DNA of 64,000 bases, taken from contig NC_134016.1 of the NCBI RefSeq assembly GCF_040712315.1, positions 20,718,390 through 20,782,389 of the forward strand, given 5' to 3'. The number at the start of each line of letters is the position of its first letter. Within the stretch, counting starts at the first letter, position 1. A program made the translations under genes and the position numbers. Under the pieces are notes generated by a model that did no database searches, was not told the DNA's origin, and saw only the letters and a program-made list of their open reading frames with translations. Below are positions 11,202-24,030 of this stretch, piece by piece. This DNA is from Castanea sativa (Eukaryota; Streptophyta; Magnoliopsida; Fagales; Fagaceae).

Positions 11202-11999
11202 ATCTGAAAAATAATAAACAAGAATATAATAAGTAAACTGAACATTATCAATTTAGCATATAAACATATAATATGGATCCTTAATAAAACCATAAAATAA
11301 TATATGCAATGACAACCCAATCCCATGTTTAAAATTCCTTGGATCTCTCTCCCACTAGATGTTTTAAATTAAAGGTTTTTTAAATATAAGACATGCATAA
11401 TCTAATTACACACAGCCTTGCACTTTATATATTTGAAAACACTTAGAAAAAATTCAAAATTCCTTTCAGTGACATTTTTGCAAGTATCTCACGACTAAGC
11501 ACTTCCTGCGAAAATGAATTATGGCAAAAAAATGAAAACACAAAAATCAGACAAAGACTTTCTCGACTGTCTCACGACCGTTTCACGAGTCAAGCTTACC
11601 CGTGAAATATTTTGTGAAAACACAAAATTCAGACAGAAGCTTTCGCGACTGTCTCGCGACTATTTCACGAGTAACGCTTACCCACGAAAAACCCGTGTTT
11701 TCAGTTTTTCAAAGGGAACATCTGAATAGTTTTCAACCGTTTTCCATGAACAAATAACCACCATATGAACATAAATTCCATTGATGCTATAGCCTTAAAG
11801 ATCAATTTAACATACTTAAATTCAAACTTAAACAACATCATAACATCAATATCAGTTTTTATCAAATCATAGTTTCAACAACCATGCAGAAAATTAAATA
11901 CATATATAATCTTCTAACATCATGAAACTATTATCTCTAATTCTAAAACTCACAAAACATGTTATACAGATTCGAATTGAAGACCGCTCTGATAGCATT
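11202..11999 (-). mobile_element. Element F untranslated leader
   Basis: AT-rich, without a gene. It differs strongly from the leader of element C although the gag genes are near-identical. It contains a block of CRCGAC/CACGAG motifs at 11488-11680. A degenerate primer-binding site (plus strand CTCTGATAGCA, near 11988-11998) abuts the LTR. Confidence 0.6.
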
Positions 12000-13411
12000 T
12001 GATGGAAAAAATACATGTTTGTATCGCATATAAAACATATGCAGCGAAAAATAAACGGATCTACTTCAATCGTAATTGATAACATGCACTATGTAAATTT
12101 CAGAATATAGAATCGAGAGAGTGTACCTTGGTGCAGTGAATTTAAAAACCAAAGATCATAATTTTTTTAGAACACTTTTAATCTTCACTCCAATTCCATT
12201 TTACACCCAAGATGTGTGGTCTCTTAATCAATTTCAAAGGGAGAATGACAGAGTGTCCAACACTCACATACACACCATTTCACAATGATATCTCTCTTTT
12301 TCATATCTTTAAAATTTTGTATGTTTCTCTCCTTGTTACTGATTATCTAATTGGGCTATCCTTTTGGGCCTTTCCAATTGGGATTTATTATGCGGCTTGG
12401 AGTGGGACCAAAAGGGGCCAATAAGACACTAGCTCCAATGGGTCTTGGGCTTTTCTGTCAACTTTTGACAAGTCCAAAGTTACCATTAATTATATTTAAT
12501 ACTACCATATAAATATAATTGCACTCTAAGCCTTATTTATAAATTATATTCCAAGACTTTATTGTACATGTAACCCCTTCATAAAATATTCGTAGTAATA
12601 CAAAGTCATGAAAGTAGACTGCCACTTTGTAAATTACTACATCTTATCCTTGAGTACCCGGTTTAATCCTTTAAAGTTATTCATTATATATTTATGAAAT
12701 CCAATTTCATAAATATATACTTTAGTAACTTCTTACTAGAGTGGTTAGGCCTAAATCTCTGAATAACTGAACCTATTAAACTTATCTCAAGAGAATATTT
12801 TATATCTTCGTTAAAAGAGTATAAATTCCATCTTAATAATATATGTTCCATAAACAGTAAATGTGGCTGCCCAACATACTAAGGTTTTGACCGTTACCTT
12901 AGATCTCACTCCTGAGATATCAAAACAACCTACATTTCATAATCAGGTCCATTATTCTCTCAGGATTAAGAGTTCATGTAAGTAGAAGTCGTGCGTCTAT
13001 TATTCATTTGACAATCGTTAGGAGAATAATAAATCTTACACCGGTCCAGTTCAATATGTCTTAACTCTTAAAACATATTAACATACCAACTAAAAATCTC
13101 AATTTCCATGATCAAGATAAATCATCTTAATTGATATGTTATAGTCTTCGCAGATGAAATGCCCAATTTTCATCACCGACTACGAACCACATTTTGAGTT
13201 TACAAGGAACTTGTGATTTACATCTTCTGTGACTAAATCACATACAATACATCTCATGGACTATATGATAATGTCCCAATATTCATGTTACCATTTTTTT
13301 TAGATAATAATAAAACAACTTTATTAAACACAACATTAAGTCATACATAATGTTATAAATAATAACATACATAACATCATACAATAGGATTTAAGGGCAC
13401 TAATCCTAACA
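12000..13411 (-). mobile_element. Element F 5' LTR (C-family LTR, 1,412 bp)
   Basis: Starts TGATGGAAA and ends CCTAACA on the plus strand. It is collinear over its whole length with the LTRs at 17099-18518, 24047-25468, 40199-41634 and 43851-45266. Confidence 0.85.
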
Positions 13412-14072
13412 GTCTTTTCTTGATGTTTTGGTGCAATGGGAATTTGATTATGGCCAAATATCCATCAAGAAAACAATAATAAGCATGACCAGCTAACCTT
13501 TCCAACATTTAGGCTATAAAAGGAAGAGGAAAATGATCTTTTCTTGTTATAGCTTTCAAGTTACAGTAATCAATGCATACTCTCCATCTCGTTTGCACAT
13601 GAGTTGGGACTAACTGATCATCCTCATTCTTGACAACTGTTAGGCTAGATTTCTTTGGTACAACTTGAACTAGACTCACCCAATTACTATCAGAAATTGG
13701 GTAAATAATACCTACATCCAAAAGCTTCAAAACTTTAGTTCTCACTACCTCTTGCATAATAGGGTTTAGACGTCCTTGTGGTTCACTTAAAGTTTTAGCA
13801 TTCTCATGCAAGTGAATTCTATGCATAACCACAGATGGACTAATACCTTTGATATCAACGATTGACCAACCTATAGCTTCCTTATGCTCTTGAAGTACAC
13901 TTATCAATTGGCGTTCCCAAAGGTCATCCAAATCTGAAGTTATAATGACAAGTAAGATCTTAGAAGAATCTAAAAAGGCATACTTAATTGTGTCAGGTAA
14001 TGGTTTCAACTCCAACTTTGGTGGTTCTACAGCAGATGGGAGTGGGATTGCAGAAAGTGGAAGTGATATCAC
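13412..14072 (-). pseudogene. Element E reverse transcriptase, N-terminal part
   Basis: The minus-strand frame encodes the Athila linker (PPKLELKPLPD), KEAIGWSIVDIKGIS, LNPIMQEVVR, GIIYPISDSNW, VPKK and RWRVCIDYCNLK, which are the first fingers/palm motifs of Ty3/gypsy RT. It continues with stops below 13509 (LERLAGHAYYCFLDGY) and is cut at 13412 by element F, so the YxDD catalytic motif is absent. A stop at 13509 and the truncation make it inactive. Confidence 0.75.
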
Positions 14073-14081
14073 TTTTGGTTG

Positions 14082-14488
14082 CTAGCTATCAATACTTAAG
14101 AGAGGAACAGAATCTAACAATGCATTGACATCTTCAATTGAGTGTTCAATATCATAATTGCAACCAAAAAGATCTAAGCAAGCCTCTAGAGGATCCTCAT
14201 AACTTGATTGTAGAAAAGTATCATGGACTAGACTCTCAATCATGTCAACCTCCCAAATATCCTCATTGTCTAGCACTTGTTTACTTATGTGGAAGATATT
14301 AAGCTGGTCATATTTCCAAAAGAAATCTTCATTACACCACTCTGACAATTGATCAAAGCATTAGATGTGGCTAAGAAAGGGCGACCCAAAATGACATGAA
14401 TTTGCGTATTGGCATTTAGAGCAGGCTCAGTGTCTAACACAACAAAATCAATAGGAAAATAGAATGCATCCACCTCAATAAGCACATC
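14082..14488 (-). pseudogene. Element E protease C-terminal part and linker
   Basis: Two overlapping frames (14285-14500 and 14082-14348) encode FPIDFVVLDTEPA, VILGRPFLATSNAL and an acidic linker, the second half of the Athila aspartic protease and its connector to RT. A frameshift lies near 14340. The first half of the protease lies at 15519-15880, on the other side of the solo LTR inserted between them. Confidence 0.7.
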
Positions 14489-15513
14489 TATTAAGGACAT
14501 ATTTTATGTAGTTAGCTAATCTTTTGACAAAACGCACTTTACTTGTATTTGGGTAGATCTAGGATGTGTTTAATACTTCAAAGAACATGTTGTTCAAGTC
14601 TAGTATTAAAGCCATGAAGATTGGACCAAGAAACAAGTGAAGAAACAAGTGAAGAAAATGTGTTTACTAAAGCTGGACAGATAGCTGGACAGATAGCTGG
14701 ACACCTGCTGGGCACCTGCGGACACCTGCTCAACAGATAGCAATCTATCGAGATTTAATGAATGAAGCTCAACAGCTGCTCGATCAATCGAGGATCTATC
14801 GAGGTTACGAGAATTCAGATTTCCAGATCTGATTTTCGGCCCATGTTTTTGTATTTGTGTAGGGTTTCTTTTCTCACAACTCTAAACATATATAAGGCTT
14901 ATTTTAGAGGCCGTCACATAAGAGAATACAAGGAGAACATATGCAAAAGGTGACCGAAGCCTTATTCTCTCTGAAAGAAGCTACTGCGTTTTTGTGGCTT
15001 AGGGTTTTGTAACCGAGTGCTTCTTGATCTTCATCGTTAATGAAGTGAAGAACTTTGTAGCCAACATTCTTCTTTCTCAAGTTGGTGAGTGAGTCATGTA
15101 TTGGGATTCGTGCAAAGCAGTTAGTCACTACTAGGATCCGTGCATCAAAGGGTGGCGTTCATATATCGAAGAGTTCAAAGGTTCTGAAGCGGTAGAAGGT
15201 TTCTGCTGTGAGTTCATCTACGGGGATTGTAGAGTCTAGGGACAAAGGTTTTGTACTAGATCTAAAACCTCTCTTTACTATAGTAAATTGCTTTTCGGGA
15301 AGGTCTCCCCCCAAGTTTTTTACTGTGAAACTGGTTAGTTTCATTGGTTTTCCTGGATCATCATATATTGTCTTATTTATTTTTCCGCTGCACTTATATT
15401 TGACATGATATTGATGTTTGTTTGTTTTAACAAGTTTATTCATAATAAATCTAATTAACAACTTGGGTTTAAAACTTGTTAATTCTATCAACCGGGGTCT
15501 AAATTTCCCAACA
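14489..15513 (+). mobile_element. Solo LTR of the A/B family
   Basis: A single 1,025-bp LTR flanked by the TSD ACATC (14484-14488 and 15514-15518), inserted in the Athila protease. It starts TATTAAGGACAT, a diverged TGTTAGGACAT, and ends CCCAACA. Over its first two thirds it aligns with the reverse complement of element A's LTRs, including the AAAACGCACTTTACTTG segment and TCGA motifs. No internal sequence remains, which fits LTR-LTR recombination. Its last part differs from A and B, indicating a subfamily. Confidence 0.8.
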
Positions 15514-15518
15514 ACATC

Positions 15519-15880
15519 CTCAATGATACCTCTAGCAATTTTCACAGACCTATCAGCTAATTGAAGTGCCATGGTTGTGGGTTTTAACTCCCCAAACCTA
15601 TCTGTAAATATACTAAATATGGAAATAAGTACACACTTGCCCCCAAGTCTAGCAAAGCTCGCTCAATTAGGCGATCCCCAATCTTGCATGAAATTGTAGA
15701 AGATCCAGAGTCCTTACATTTCACTGGATATTTATTCTGAATGATTGAGTTGACTTGCCCTGTCAAAAATATCTTTTTAGGGACATTTGTCTTTCTCTTC
15801 ATTGTCATAAGATCTTTTAGAAACTTGGCATAAACAGGAACTTGTTGAATTGTATCAAGAAATGGAATGTTTATTTGCAC
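15519..15880 (-). pseudogene. Element E protease, N-terminal part
   Basis: Minus-strand frames give KKIFLTGQVNSIIQNKYP, then ALLDLGASVYLFPY (the Asp-containing active-site loop in the Athila form DLGAS) and LQLADRSVKIARGIIEDV, where the solo LTR interrupts. The ORF that appears to continue to 15159 reads into the LTR and is artificial. A break in frame lies near 15584. Confidence 0.7.
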
Positions 15881-17098
15881 TTACTTAAAAACCTCTAAAA
15901 TGTCTCCAAATTGTGCACTTTTCTAAGGACTGATTAACCTTTAGGGAAATGGAGCTTTAGGAACAAACCTTTTATCAAGAGGAGAACTAAGATCCTAAAT
16001 TGGAATGGCGGGTGGGTTGTCCTTATTTTCTCCATGATCATCATGTGAACTATGAGTTCCTTTTTCCTTTAACACAATATTTTCATCATCCTCCACTTCT
16101 AGCATTTTCACTTGATTATCAACTTGCTTACCAGACCTAAAGGTAGTAATAGATTGAACATGTTCTTGTCCATGAGTAGAACTAGAAGAACCATTGATGG
16201 CATACTGTCCTTTTGGGTTAGGTATAGGTTGACTAGGAAACTTTCCTTTTTCCCTCTCTCCAACTTGGGTTGCTAACTGGCCAACTTGATTTTACAACTT
16301 TGAAATAGCTTCAGTATTCAAATGGGTAGAACTTTTCATCTCTTGAACAACTTGGCTAGTTGATTGCATGAAAGTTTTGAAAGACTCCTCCAAAGATGAT
16401 TGTTGTCTTGGTGGTCTTGTAAATTGAGGAGTTGATTGAGGCATGGGAGGATATGCTTGAGTAGGTGGACTTGATCTCTATTTACGGTTGGAAAAATTCC
16501 ATTGTTGTGAACTTTGAGATAAATTCTCAAGAAATTTGTATGCCTCATCATCTGTTAGACTCAAAAATCCACCACCATTCATCGACTCAACCATGTTTCG
16601 ATTTGTTTGACTTAAACCATTATAAAATATTGTACCAGTCTCCATGTTTCAAAACCATGATGAGGACACTTTAAGATCAAGTCCTTAAATCTCTCCCGAC
16701 TATCATAAAATTTCTCTTGTTCATCCTAATAAAAATCTACAATTTCTCTACTCAAAGCATTGGTCTTGGCCATTGGGAAACATTTAGAGAGGAATTTTGT
16801 GACCAACATTTTCCATGAAGTGATAGATCTAGGTGACAGAGAATTAAGCCATGCTTTTGCCTTATCCTTCAAGGAAAAAGAGAATAAATGCAAGCGAATA
16901 GAGTCATCAATGAAATTCTGGAACTAGTAGCACAAATCTCAAGAAAATCCTTTACTTGCATATAAGGATCCTCTCTATCCAATCCATGAAAAGTAGGAAG
17001 AAGGTGGATTATTTGACGCTTTAACTCAAAATGTGCAGTAGTGGTTGCAGGCAATACTGTGCAAGATAGAGGGTTGGTGGTTATGGGTGATAACAACT
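15881..17098 (-). pseudogene. Element E gag, main part
   Basis: Degraded minus-strand gag. Recognisable pieces are HFELKRQIIHLLPTFHGL followed by DREDPYMQVKDFLEIC (about 16930-17040), typical of Athila gag, and near 16200-16280 a GQLATQVGEREKGKFPSQP-like segment that ends Athila gag before the protease. Several stops and frameshifts separate them. The N-terminal codons continue at 25469 on the other side of element C. Confidence 0.65.
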
Positions 17099-18518
17099 TG
17101 AAGGAAAAATTCTGGTTTTGTATCTCATACAAAACCCACAGCGGAAGCGACGAACTAGGGTCTATTTCATTCATGATTGATAACGTGCACAATGTAAATT
17201 TCAGAATTTAAGAACAAGATAGCGTACCTTGGTGTGGAGAAATTCAAAACAAAGATTAGAAGCACTTGGGAACACTTTTAATCTTCACTCCAATTCTACT
17301 TTACGCCCAAGATGTGTGGTCTCTCAATCAATTTTTCAAAGGGAGAATGAAAGTGTGTCTCACACTCTCTCACACACCGTTTCTTTTTCTTTTCTAATCT
17401 TTTCTTATAAAAATTCTGTATGTTTCTCCCTTTATAACTAACTGATTACCTAATTGGGCTGGCCTATTGAGCCTTTCCAATTGGGCTTTAATGTGTGGCT
17501 TGGAGTGGGACCAAAAGGGACCAATAAGACACTAGCTCCAATGGGCCTTGGACTTTTCCGTCAACTCTTGACAAGTCCAAAGTTACCATTAATTATATTT
17601 AATACCACTATATAAATATAATTGCACTCTAGATCTTATTAATAAATTATATCCCAAGACTTTATTATACACGTAACCCCTTCATAAAATATTCGTAGTA
17701 ACACAAAGTCATAAACGTAGACTGCCACTTTGTAAATTACTACATCTTATCCTTTATTACCATGTTTATTTCTTTTCAGTTATTCATTATATATTTATGA
17801 AATCCAATTTAATAAATATATACTTTAGCACTTTCATACTAAAGTGGTTAGGCCTAACTCTACGAATAAGCTGAACCATTAAACTTATCTCAAGGGAATA
17901 TTTTATATCTCCATCAAGAGACTATGAATTCCATCTTGAGAATATATGTTCCATCAACACTAAATGTGGCATGACATACGAGGTTTTATTTGTTATTTCA
18001 GATCTCACTCCCGATATATCAAAGCAACCTACACTTCATGATCAGGTCCATTATTCTCTCAGGATTAAGAGTTCATGCAAATAGAAGTCGTGAGATTTAT
18101 TATTCATTTAACAGTCGTTAGAAGAATAATAAATCTCACAGCGGTCCTGTTCAATATGTTTTAACTCTTAAAACATATCAACATATCAACTAGAAGCTTC
18201 CACTTCAATGATCAAGAGAAATCATCTTAGTTGACACGTTATAGTCTTCGCAGATGAAATGCCCAATTTCATCACCGACTACGAACTATTAATTCTGAGT
18301 TTACAAAGAACTTGTGATTTACATCTTCTGTGACTTTTCACATAAATCACATACAATGCATCTCATGGACTATATGATAATGTCGCATATTCATGTTACC
18401 ATTATTTTAGATAATAATAAAATAACTTTATCAATCACAATATTAAGTCATACATCATGTCATACATAATATCATACATAGCATCATACAATAGGATTTA
18501 AGGGCACTAATCCTAACA
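17099..18518 (-). mobile_element. Element C 3' LTR
   Basis: TGAAGGAAAA to CCTAACA on the plus strand, followed by a purine-tract complement (ATCTCCCACTTTCCC, 18519-18533). It carries a divergent patch at about 17748-17985 that the 5' LTR and the other family members lack. Confidence 0.9.
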
Positions 18519-18532
18519 ATCTCCCACTTTCC

Positions 18533-19061
18533 CTAAAGACTATTGTGCACCAATCTAACTCCCATTCCCTCCAAATGTAACTCGAAAGTCCTTTGAGGCA
18601 AGGCTTTGGTAAAAGGATCTGCTAGATTATTTGCACTTTCAATCTTTGCAACCACAACATCTCCACGAGCAACAATATCTCGAATGATGTGATACTTCCT
18701 CTCAATGTGCTTTCCTTTCTTATGATTCCTTGGATCTTTGGATTGTGCAACCGCTCCACTATTGTCACAAAACAATGTGATGGGAACTTGCTCCATTCTC
18801 ACAACACCAAGATCAGAAAGGAATTTCTTGAGCCAAACAGCCTCCTTCTTTGCTTCACAACGGCAACGTACTCGGCTTCCATGGTGGAGTCTGCAATACA
18901 AGATTGCTTAACACTCCTCCAACTTATGGCTCCACCTCCCAAGGTGAAAACACATCTGAAGTGGATTTTCTGAAATCTAGATGTTGAAAGTACGAATCTG
19001 TATATAGCCAATGGGAATCAAATCCTCACTATGGTAAACAAGCATATAATCTCTCGTTCTC
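18533..19061 (-). pseudogene. Element C RNase H domain
   Basis: Two frames (18533-18901 and 18799-19011) together encode the copia RNase H: SWRSVKQSCIADSTMEAEYVA, EAVWLKKFLSDLG, FCDNSGAVAQSKDP, HIERKYHIIRDIV and the C-terminal NLADPFTKALPQ.F. A frameshift near 18880 splits the conserved STMEAEY.A region from the rest, so the domain is not made as one piece. RNase H removes the RNA template strand during cDNA synthesis. Confidence 0.75.
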
Positions 19062-20450
19062 CTAAGATACTTGAGAATATGCTTCTGACTTGCCAATATT
19101 TTGGTCTGGATTTGATTGATATCGGTGACCATATAGCGAATAACAGATATCTAGTCTAGTACAAAGCATGGCATACATAAGACTTCCTACTGCAGAAGCA
19201 TAAGGAACTTGTCTCATCATATTTTCTTCCTCTTGAGTCTTAGGCCTTTGGTCATCAGACAGAGGAACTCCATGTCTAAAAGGAAGCAATCCTTTCTTGG
19301 AGTTTTGCATCCTAAACCGTTCTAGAACCTTATCTATATATCCAGCTTGTGATAAGCCTAACATCTTATTCTTGCGATCTCGCCAAAGCTTGATCCCTAG
19401 AATAAAGTTAGCCTCACCCAAGTCCTTCATATCAAATTGGCTTGACAACCAAACTTTAACCGATGACATTACTCCTACATCATTCCCAATGAGTAGAATA
19501 TCATCAACATAAAGCACTAGGAACATTACTACTTTGTCTCGATGTCTTTTGTACACACATGGTTCATCAAGATTTTGTTCAAAACCAAATGACTTGATTG
19601 CTTGATCAAATCTGATGTTCCATGACCTAGATGCTTGTTTAAGTCCATAAATGGACCTATTCAACTTGCATACCATATGCTCTTGGTTCTTTGCTATGAA
19701 ACCTTCCGGTTGCAACATGTATATTTCTTCTTCAAGATTGCCATTAAGAAATGCAGTCTTGACATCCATTTGCCAAATTTCATAATCATAATGAGCAACA
19801 ATGGATAAGAGAATTCTGATAGATTTAAGCATGGCTACTGGCAAAAAAGTTTCATCATAATCGGTACCTTCTTTTTGTGTATACCCTTTCACCACTAGTC
19901 TTGCTTTAAAGGTTTCAACCTTTCCATCTATCCCTCTCTTCCTCTTGTAAACCCATTTGCAACCAACAGGTTTAATGCCGTTAGGCGCCTTTACAAGATC
20001 CCATACATGATTGGAATCCATAGAATCCAATTCAGATTTCATAGCTTGGACCCAATGATGTGCATCTATATCATTCATTGCTTCATCATAAGTGTAAGGA
20101 TCCGATTCAGCCTCTTCTGAGATAGCCTCATAAGTTTCTCCCAAACCTATGAATCTTATAGGAGGCCGAATAATTCTCCCACTACGACGAGGCACCTGTG
20201 TACTAGACATCTCATGAGTAGTATCTTGTGGTGTATCTAATACAGTCACATCATCCCTAGTTTCATCCATTGGTTGTTCAACTACAGGTTCATTCATTTC
20301 AGCCAAGACAACTCTACTTCTCGGAGTAAAATTATTCATATAGTCATTTTCCAAGAATTTGGCATTTGTGCTAACAAACACTTTATTATCCTTATGACTA
20401 TAGAATAAACCTCCAACTGTTCCTTTTGGATACCCTACAAAAAATACCAC
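19062..20450 (-). pseudogene. Element C reverse transcriptase
   Basis: 462 open codons. An integrase C-terminal stretch (VFFVGYPKGTVGG) and an acidic linker come first, then copia RT motifs: WVQAMKSELDSM, CKWVYKRKRG, ARLVVKGYTQ, IWQMDVKTAFLNG, SIYGLKQASR.W, FVLYVDDILL-like (catalytic YVDD intact), DMKDLGEANFILGI and LMYAMLCTRLDI. The frame is lost at about 19140, just before RNase H. No protein of the correct length could be produced without ribosomal frameshifting, so I call it broken although all RT motifs survive. Confidence 0.8.
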
Positions 20451-20735
20451 TTCGTTTTAGATCGTAACTTGTCGGACTTTCCTTTCAACACATGTCTTGG
20501 ACAACCCCAAATGTGGAGATGTCTCATACTAGGCTTACGCCCATTCCACAACTCTACGGTGTTTTAGGAATAGACTTCGAAGGTACTAAATTCGAAGATA
20601 CATTGCGATATTTAAGGCATATCCCCAAAAAGAAATTGGTAGAGTCGAATAACTCAACATGGACTCGACCATATCTAAAAGAGTCCTATTCCTTCTTTCT
20701 GCTACACCATTTTGTTGTGGAGTTCAGTGCGATCA
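20451..20735 (-). pseudogene. Element C integrase, C-terminal half (frameshifted)
   Basis: Between the two long ORFs the minus strand continues the integrase in another frame. The expected PQQNGVAERRN motif, containing the catalytic Glu, is readable in the alternative frame just after a one-base loss near 20735. More than one stop follows. The breaks separate the catalytic Glu from the two catalytic Asp residues. Confidence 0.65.
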
Positions 20736-22491
20736 ACTGGGATATAATCCCATTTTCAGTCAAGTAATCCTTGAAATCACCAAGAAGGTATTCGCCACCT
20801 CGATCAGATCGAATGGCCTTTATGTGTTTACCCAATTGATTTTCAACTTCAGCCCTAAACTTTTTGAACTTTTCAAAGGCTTCGGACTTCCGTTTCATTA
20901 GGTACACATAACCAAATCTAGAGTAATCATCAGTGAAAGTAATGAAATACTCATAGCCACCTCTTGCTTGGATTGACATAGGACCACATACATCTGAATG
21001 TACTAGTTCTAGCAAATCTTGCGCTCTTCTACCTTTTGCATTAAAAGGTCGTTTGGTCATCTTACCTTCCAAACAAGATTCGCAAACTGGAAAGCCATCA
21101 AAGTCCATGGGCTGTAAAAGTCCATCTTTGATTAGTCTTTGAATCCTACTTGAATTAATATGACCTAAACGCAAGTGCCATAGATATGCATCACTAGTAG
21201 AAGGAAACTTTCTCTTTAATGATTTCACATGAGAGTTACTATCTAATTCAGAATTGTATAATTCATGCTTATCAGGAGTTAAAATATAAAGACCATCCAC
21301 AATATTGCCGTACGAGATAAACACTTTATCCTTCTTTATTACAACATTGTCTTTCAGGATAACACAATATCCATGTTTACCTAAGTAAGTTGCAGAAATT
21401 AAATTCCTACGAACATTAGGTACATACAAACAGTCTTCCAATATTAAAACTCTAGACTTAAAACACAAATTAAACACTCCAACAGCTTCAACTGGAATCT
21501 TGCTCCCATCAGCTAAAGTAAGAAATAGTTCTCCCTCATTCAACTTTCTGGTCTCCTGGAACCCCTGCAAAGAATTGCAGATATGATTAGTACAACCTGA
21601 ATCCACACACCAAGAATCTGTTGGATTCTGTACCAAACATATTTCAAGAAGAAATGATCTTTTCATACCCTTATTCTTGGCAGCCTTGTATGTTGGACAA
21701 TTCCTCTTCCAATGTCCTTTCTCACCACAATGGAAACACTTTCCTTTGGTTTTCTTTCCTTTGTTGGCAACCCCTAAGGCAATTTGTTTACCATCTTTCT
21801 TAGTGAAGTCCTTCTTCTTCTTCTTCTTACCCTTGCCTTTCGACTTAGGTTGAGAAGTAGAAGCTTCACCCACATTGGCTTCAACACTAGAAGTACCAAG
21901 GATGCCTTCCGCCGCCACTAACTCATTCATTAATTCAGACAAAGAATAAATCTTTTTGTTCATATTATAATTGAGTCTGAATTCCTTGAATGATTCTGGT
22001 AGTGACTGGAGTATCATGTCCACCTGGGATTCTCCATCAATGTCGGCACCTAAAACTTCTAATGTGTTCAGATTAGCAATCATCCTAAGACAATGCTCCC
22101 TCACTGAACTTCCTGCAGCCATTTTGGTATTATAAATTTGCCTTATGGTTTCTTGCCTTGCAGAACGGCCTTGCTCACCAAACATCTCCTTCAGACTATG
22201 CATTATGTTCGAAGCAAGTTCTACATCCTGCATTTGATGCTGTAGAACATTTGAGATAGATGCTAGGATGTAGCACTTGGCCATCTCATTAGATTTCTGC
22301 CAACGATCATATCGCTGTTTTTCCTCAAGAGGAGCATCTAATGAAGGAAATTTAGGACATGGTTGAGTAAGCACATACTTGTGCTCTTCAGCAGTAAGAA
22401 CAATGTCCAAATTTCTTTTCCAGTCAACATAGTTGGATCCAGTCAATTTGTTTTGGTTAAGAATAGAAACAAGTGGGCTAAATGATGCCAT
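20686..22491 (-). pseudogene. Element C gag-protease-integrase polyprotein, N-terminal ORF
   Basis: 601 codons from ATG at 22491. Residues 1-200 are the copia gag domain, 205-245 a Lys-rich linker, and about 253-266 the CCHC knuckle (CFHCGEKGHWKRNC). The protease active site is CVDSGCTNHIC (about 292-302). The GAG-preIN zinc region has HLRLGHIN and CESCLEGK. The integrase core begins at ELVHSDVCGP and includes TFTDDYSRFGYVY and IRSDRGGEY. The frame is lost at about residue 590, before the third catalytic residue. The ORF start agrees with the gag start of element F. Confidence 0.85.
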
Positions 22492-23302
22492 GACAAAATC
22501 TGAAAATAATAAACATGAATATAATAAGTAAATTGGACATTATCAATTTAGCATAAAAGCATATAATATGGAACCTTAATAAAACCATAAAATAACATAT
22601 GCAACGACAACCCAATCTCATATTCAATATCCCTCAGCATAGAGTGAACATAAAATACTATGATTGATTGAGAACTATTCTTATTATTAGTGCTATCATG
22701 ATAACTCTTATCAAACACTAATAATATGCCGTTTTACATTTAGCCTCTAAGTAATAATAGTAAGAACTCAGCCTAGAGGATACTATAATACTTAGTCTAG
22801 TGTATACCATTGTCTAGAATTATGTGTAACCACATTTCATCCCTTTAACAGGCTTATTTTGTAGTACCATGATAAAACACCCTCCGCATGGAATGCAAAG
22901 CTCGAAGCTAAGACAAGGTGTTTATCAAACTACTATAAACCAGGAAATTCAATCTTGTAGGACCATGAAATAAATACTCTCCGCATGGAATGCTAAGCTC
23001 GAGGCAAAGACAAAGTATATATTTCACACTACTATGAACCAACAATGGAGGCCGTGAGATCCAACCCTTAAATCTCTCTCCCACTAGATATTTTAAAATA
23101 AAGCTTTTAAAATCAAGAATGATAATAATGCTAGACCCGTAAAAAAAAATAATCCTAATCTCATTAGGAATAAATTTCATTAAACTAGCATTAACGTATA
23201 TAAATATATATAACATAATAAAAACCTTTATTATATATAAAAATTTATATTATATTATAAATAATATAATATACAAATTAATATACATAATATATAATTA
23301 TT

Positions 23303-23350
<48 letters not shown>

Positions 23351-24030
23351 ACCTACGGATTGTATGAATCCATTATATATATATATATATATTCATGCAA
23401 GACCAAAGTCCAAGCCATGCATCAATTCCAAGTACAAATATAATATAATAAATTCTCCTTATACCAATTCTATTCATTCATGGCCATAAAGCATTTGGAC
23501 AAAAAACAATTCAACCATGGGCCACCAAGACAATTAATACCAAATGATCTTTCTATGGCCAAAAGGTGCAAGAAAGTCCAACCATTTACGTATAACACAT
23601 GAAGTTATATTATGTAACTTCCATTGACCAAGTCAAACGGTGCAAGGAATAAGTATAATCAAAAGGTTCATTAACATGGCAGTTATATCCAAGTGCAAAA
23701 GGTAGTTATATATATATTACGGTCAGGAGAATAACTGCCCAACTATGGATTCACCTTCTTCAAAGTCCAATCCGTGACATAACTGTTGCTTTTGAAGAAA
23801 GTTTCAAGTGGTTTGCATGAGATGACAGTTACATGATTTCATATTAGCAACTAACTCAAGACATGGCACTGTTCAATCCCACTTGCAATATATATATACA
23901 CGGATTCTATGAAAATTAAAAATGATGACACAACGTCATAACTTGATGCAGAAAATTGTAACATAAAGACAACGGTTTTTCTTAAATTCAAAAATTTAAT
24001 CACACCCTATACAATCATGATATGAAAACC
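22492..24030 (-). mobile_element. Element C untranslated leader
   Basis: About 1.5 kb of very AT-rich DNA with no gene. It contains two (TA)n tracts and a repeated segment: ATGAAATAAATACTCTCCGCATGGAATGC-like sequence near 22960 echoes the one near 22870. Unusually long for a copia leader and different in sequence from the leaders of F and I. Confidence 0.7.
23307..23342. repeat. (TA)n microsatellite
   Basis: An uninterrupted TA run of about 18 units, followed by a second TA run at 23374-23391. Confidence 0.9.

Larger units (their letters stand above)
10543..13411 (-). mobile_element. Element F: truncated copia of the C family
   Basis: It comprises, in minus-strand order, a 5' LTR (12000-13411), a leader and the start of gag, cut at 10542/10543 by element G. 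Gag is closely similar to that of element C. Its right end interrupts the Athila reverse transcriptase at 13411/13412. The TSD partner on the left is not in the window, so the insertion cannot be confirmed by duplication. Confidence 0.75.

Noticed and set aside
15159..15572. A single 137-residue ORF
   Set aside because: It starts in the Athila protease and runs across the edge of the solo LTR at 15513, so most of it is read-through into LTR sequence.
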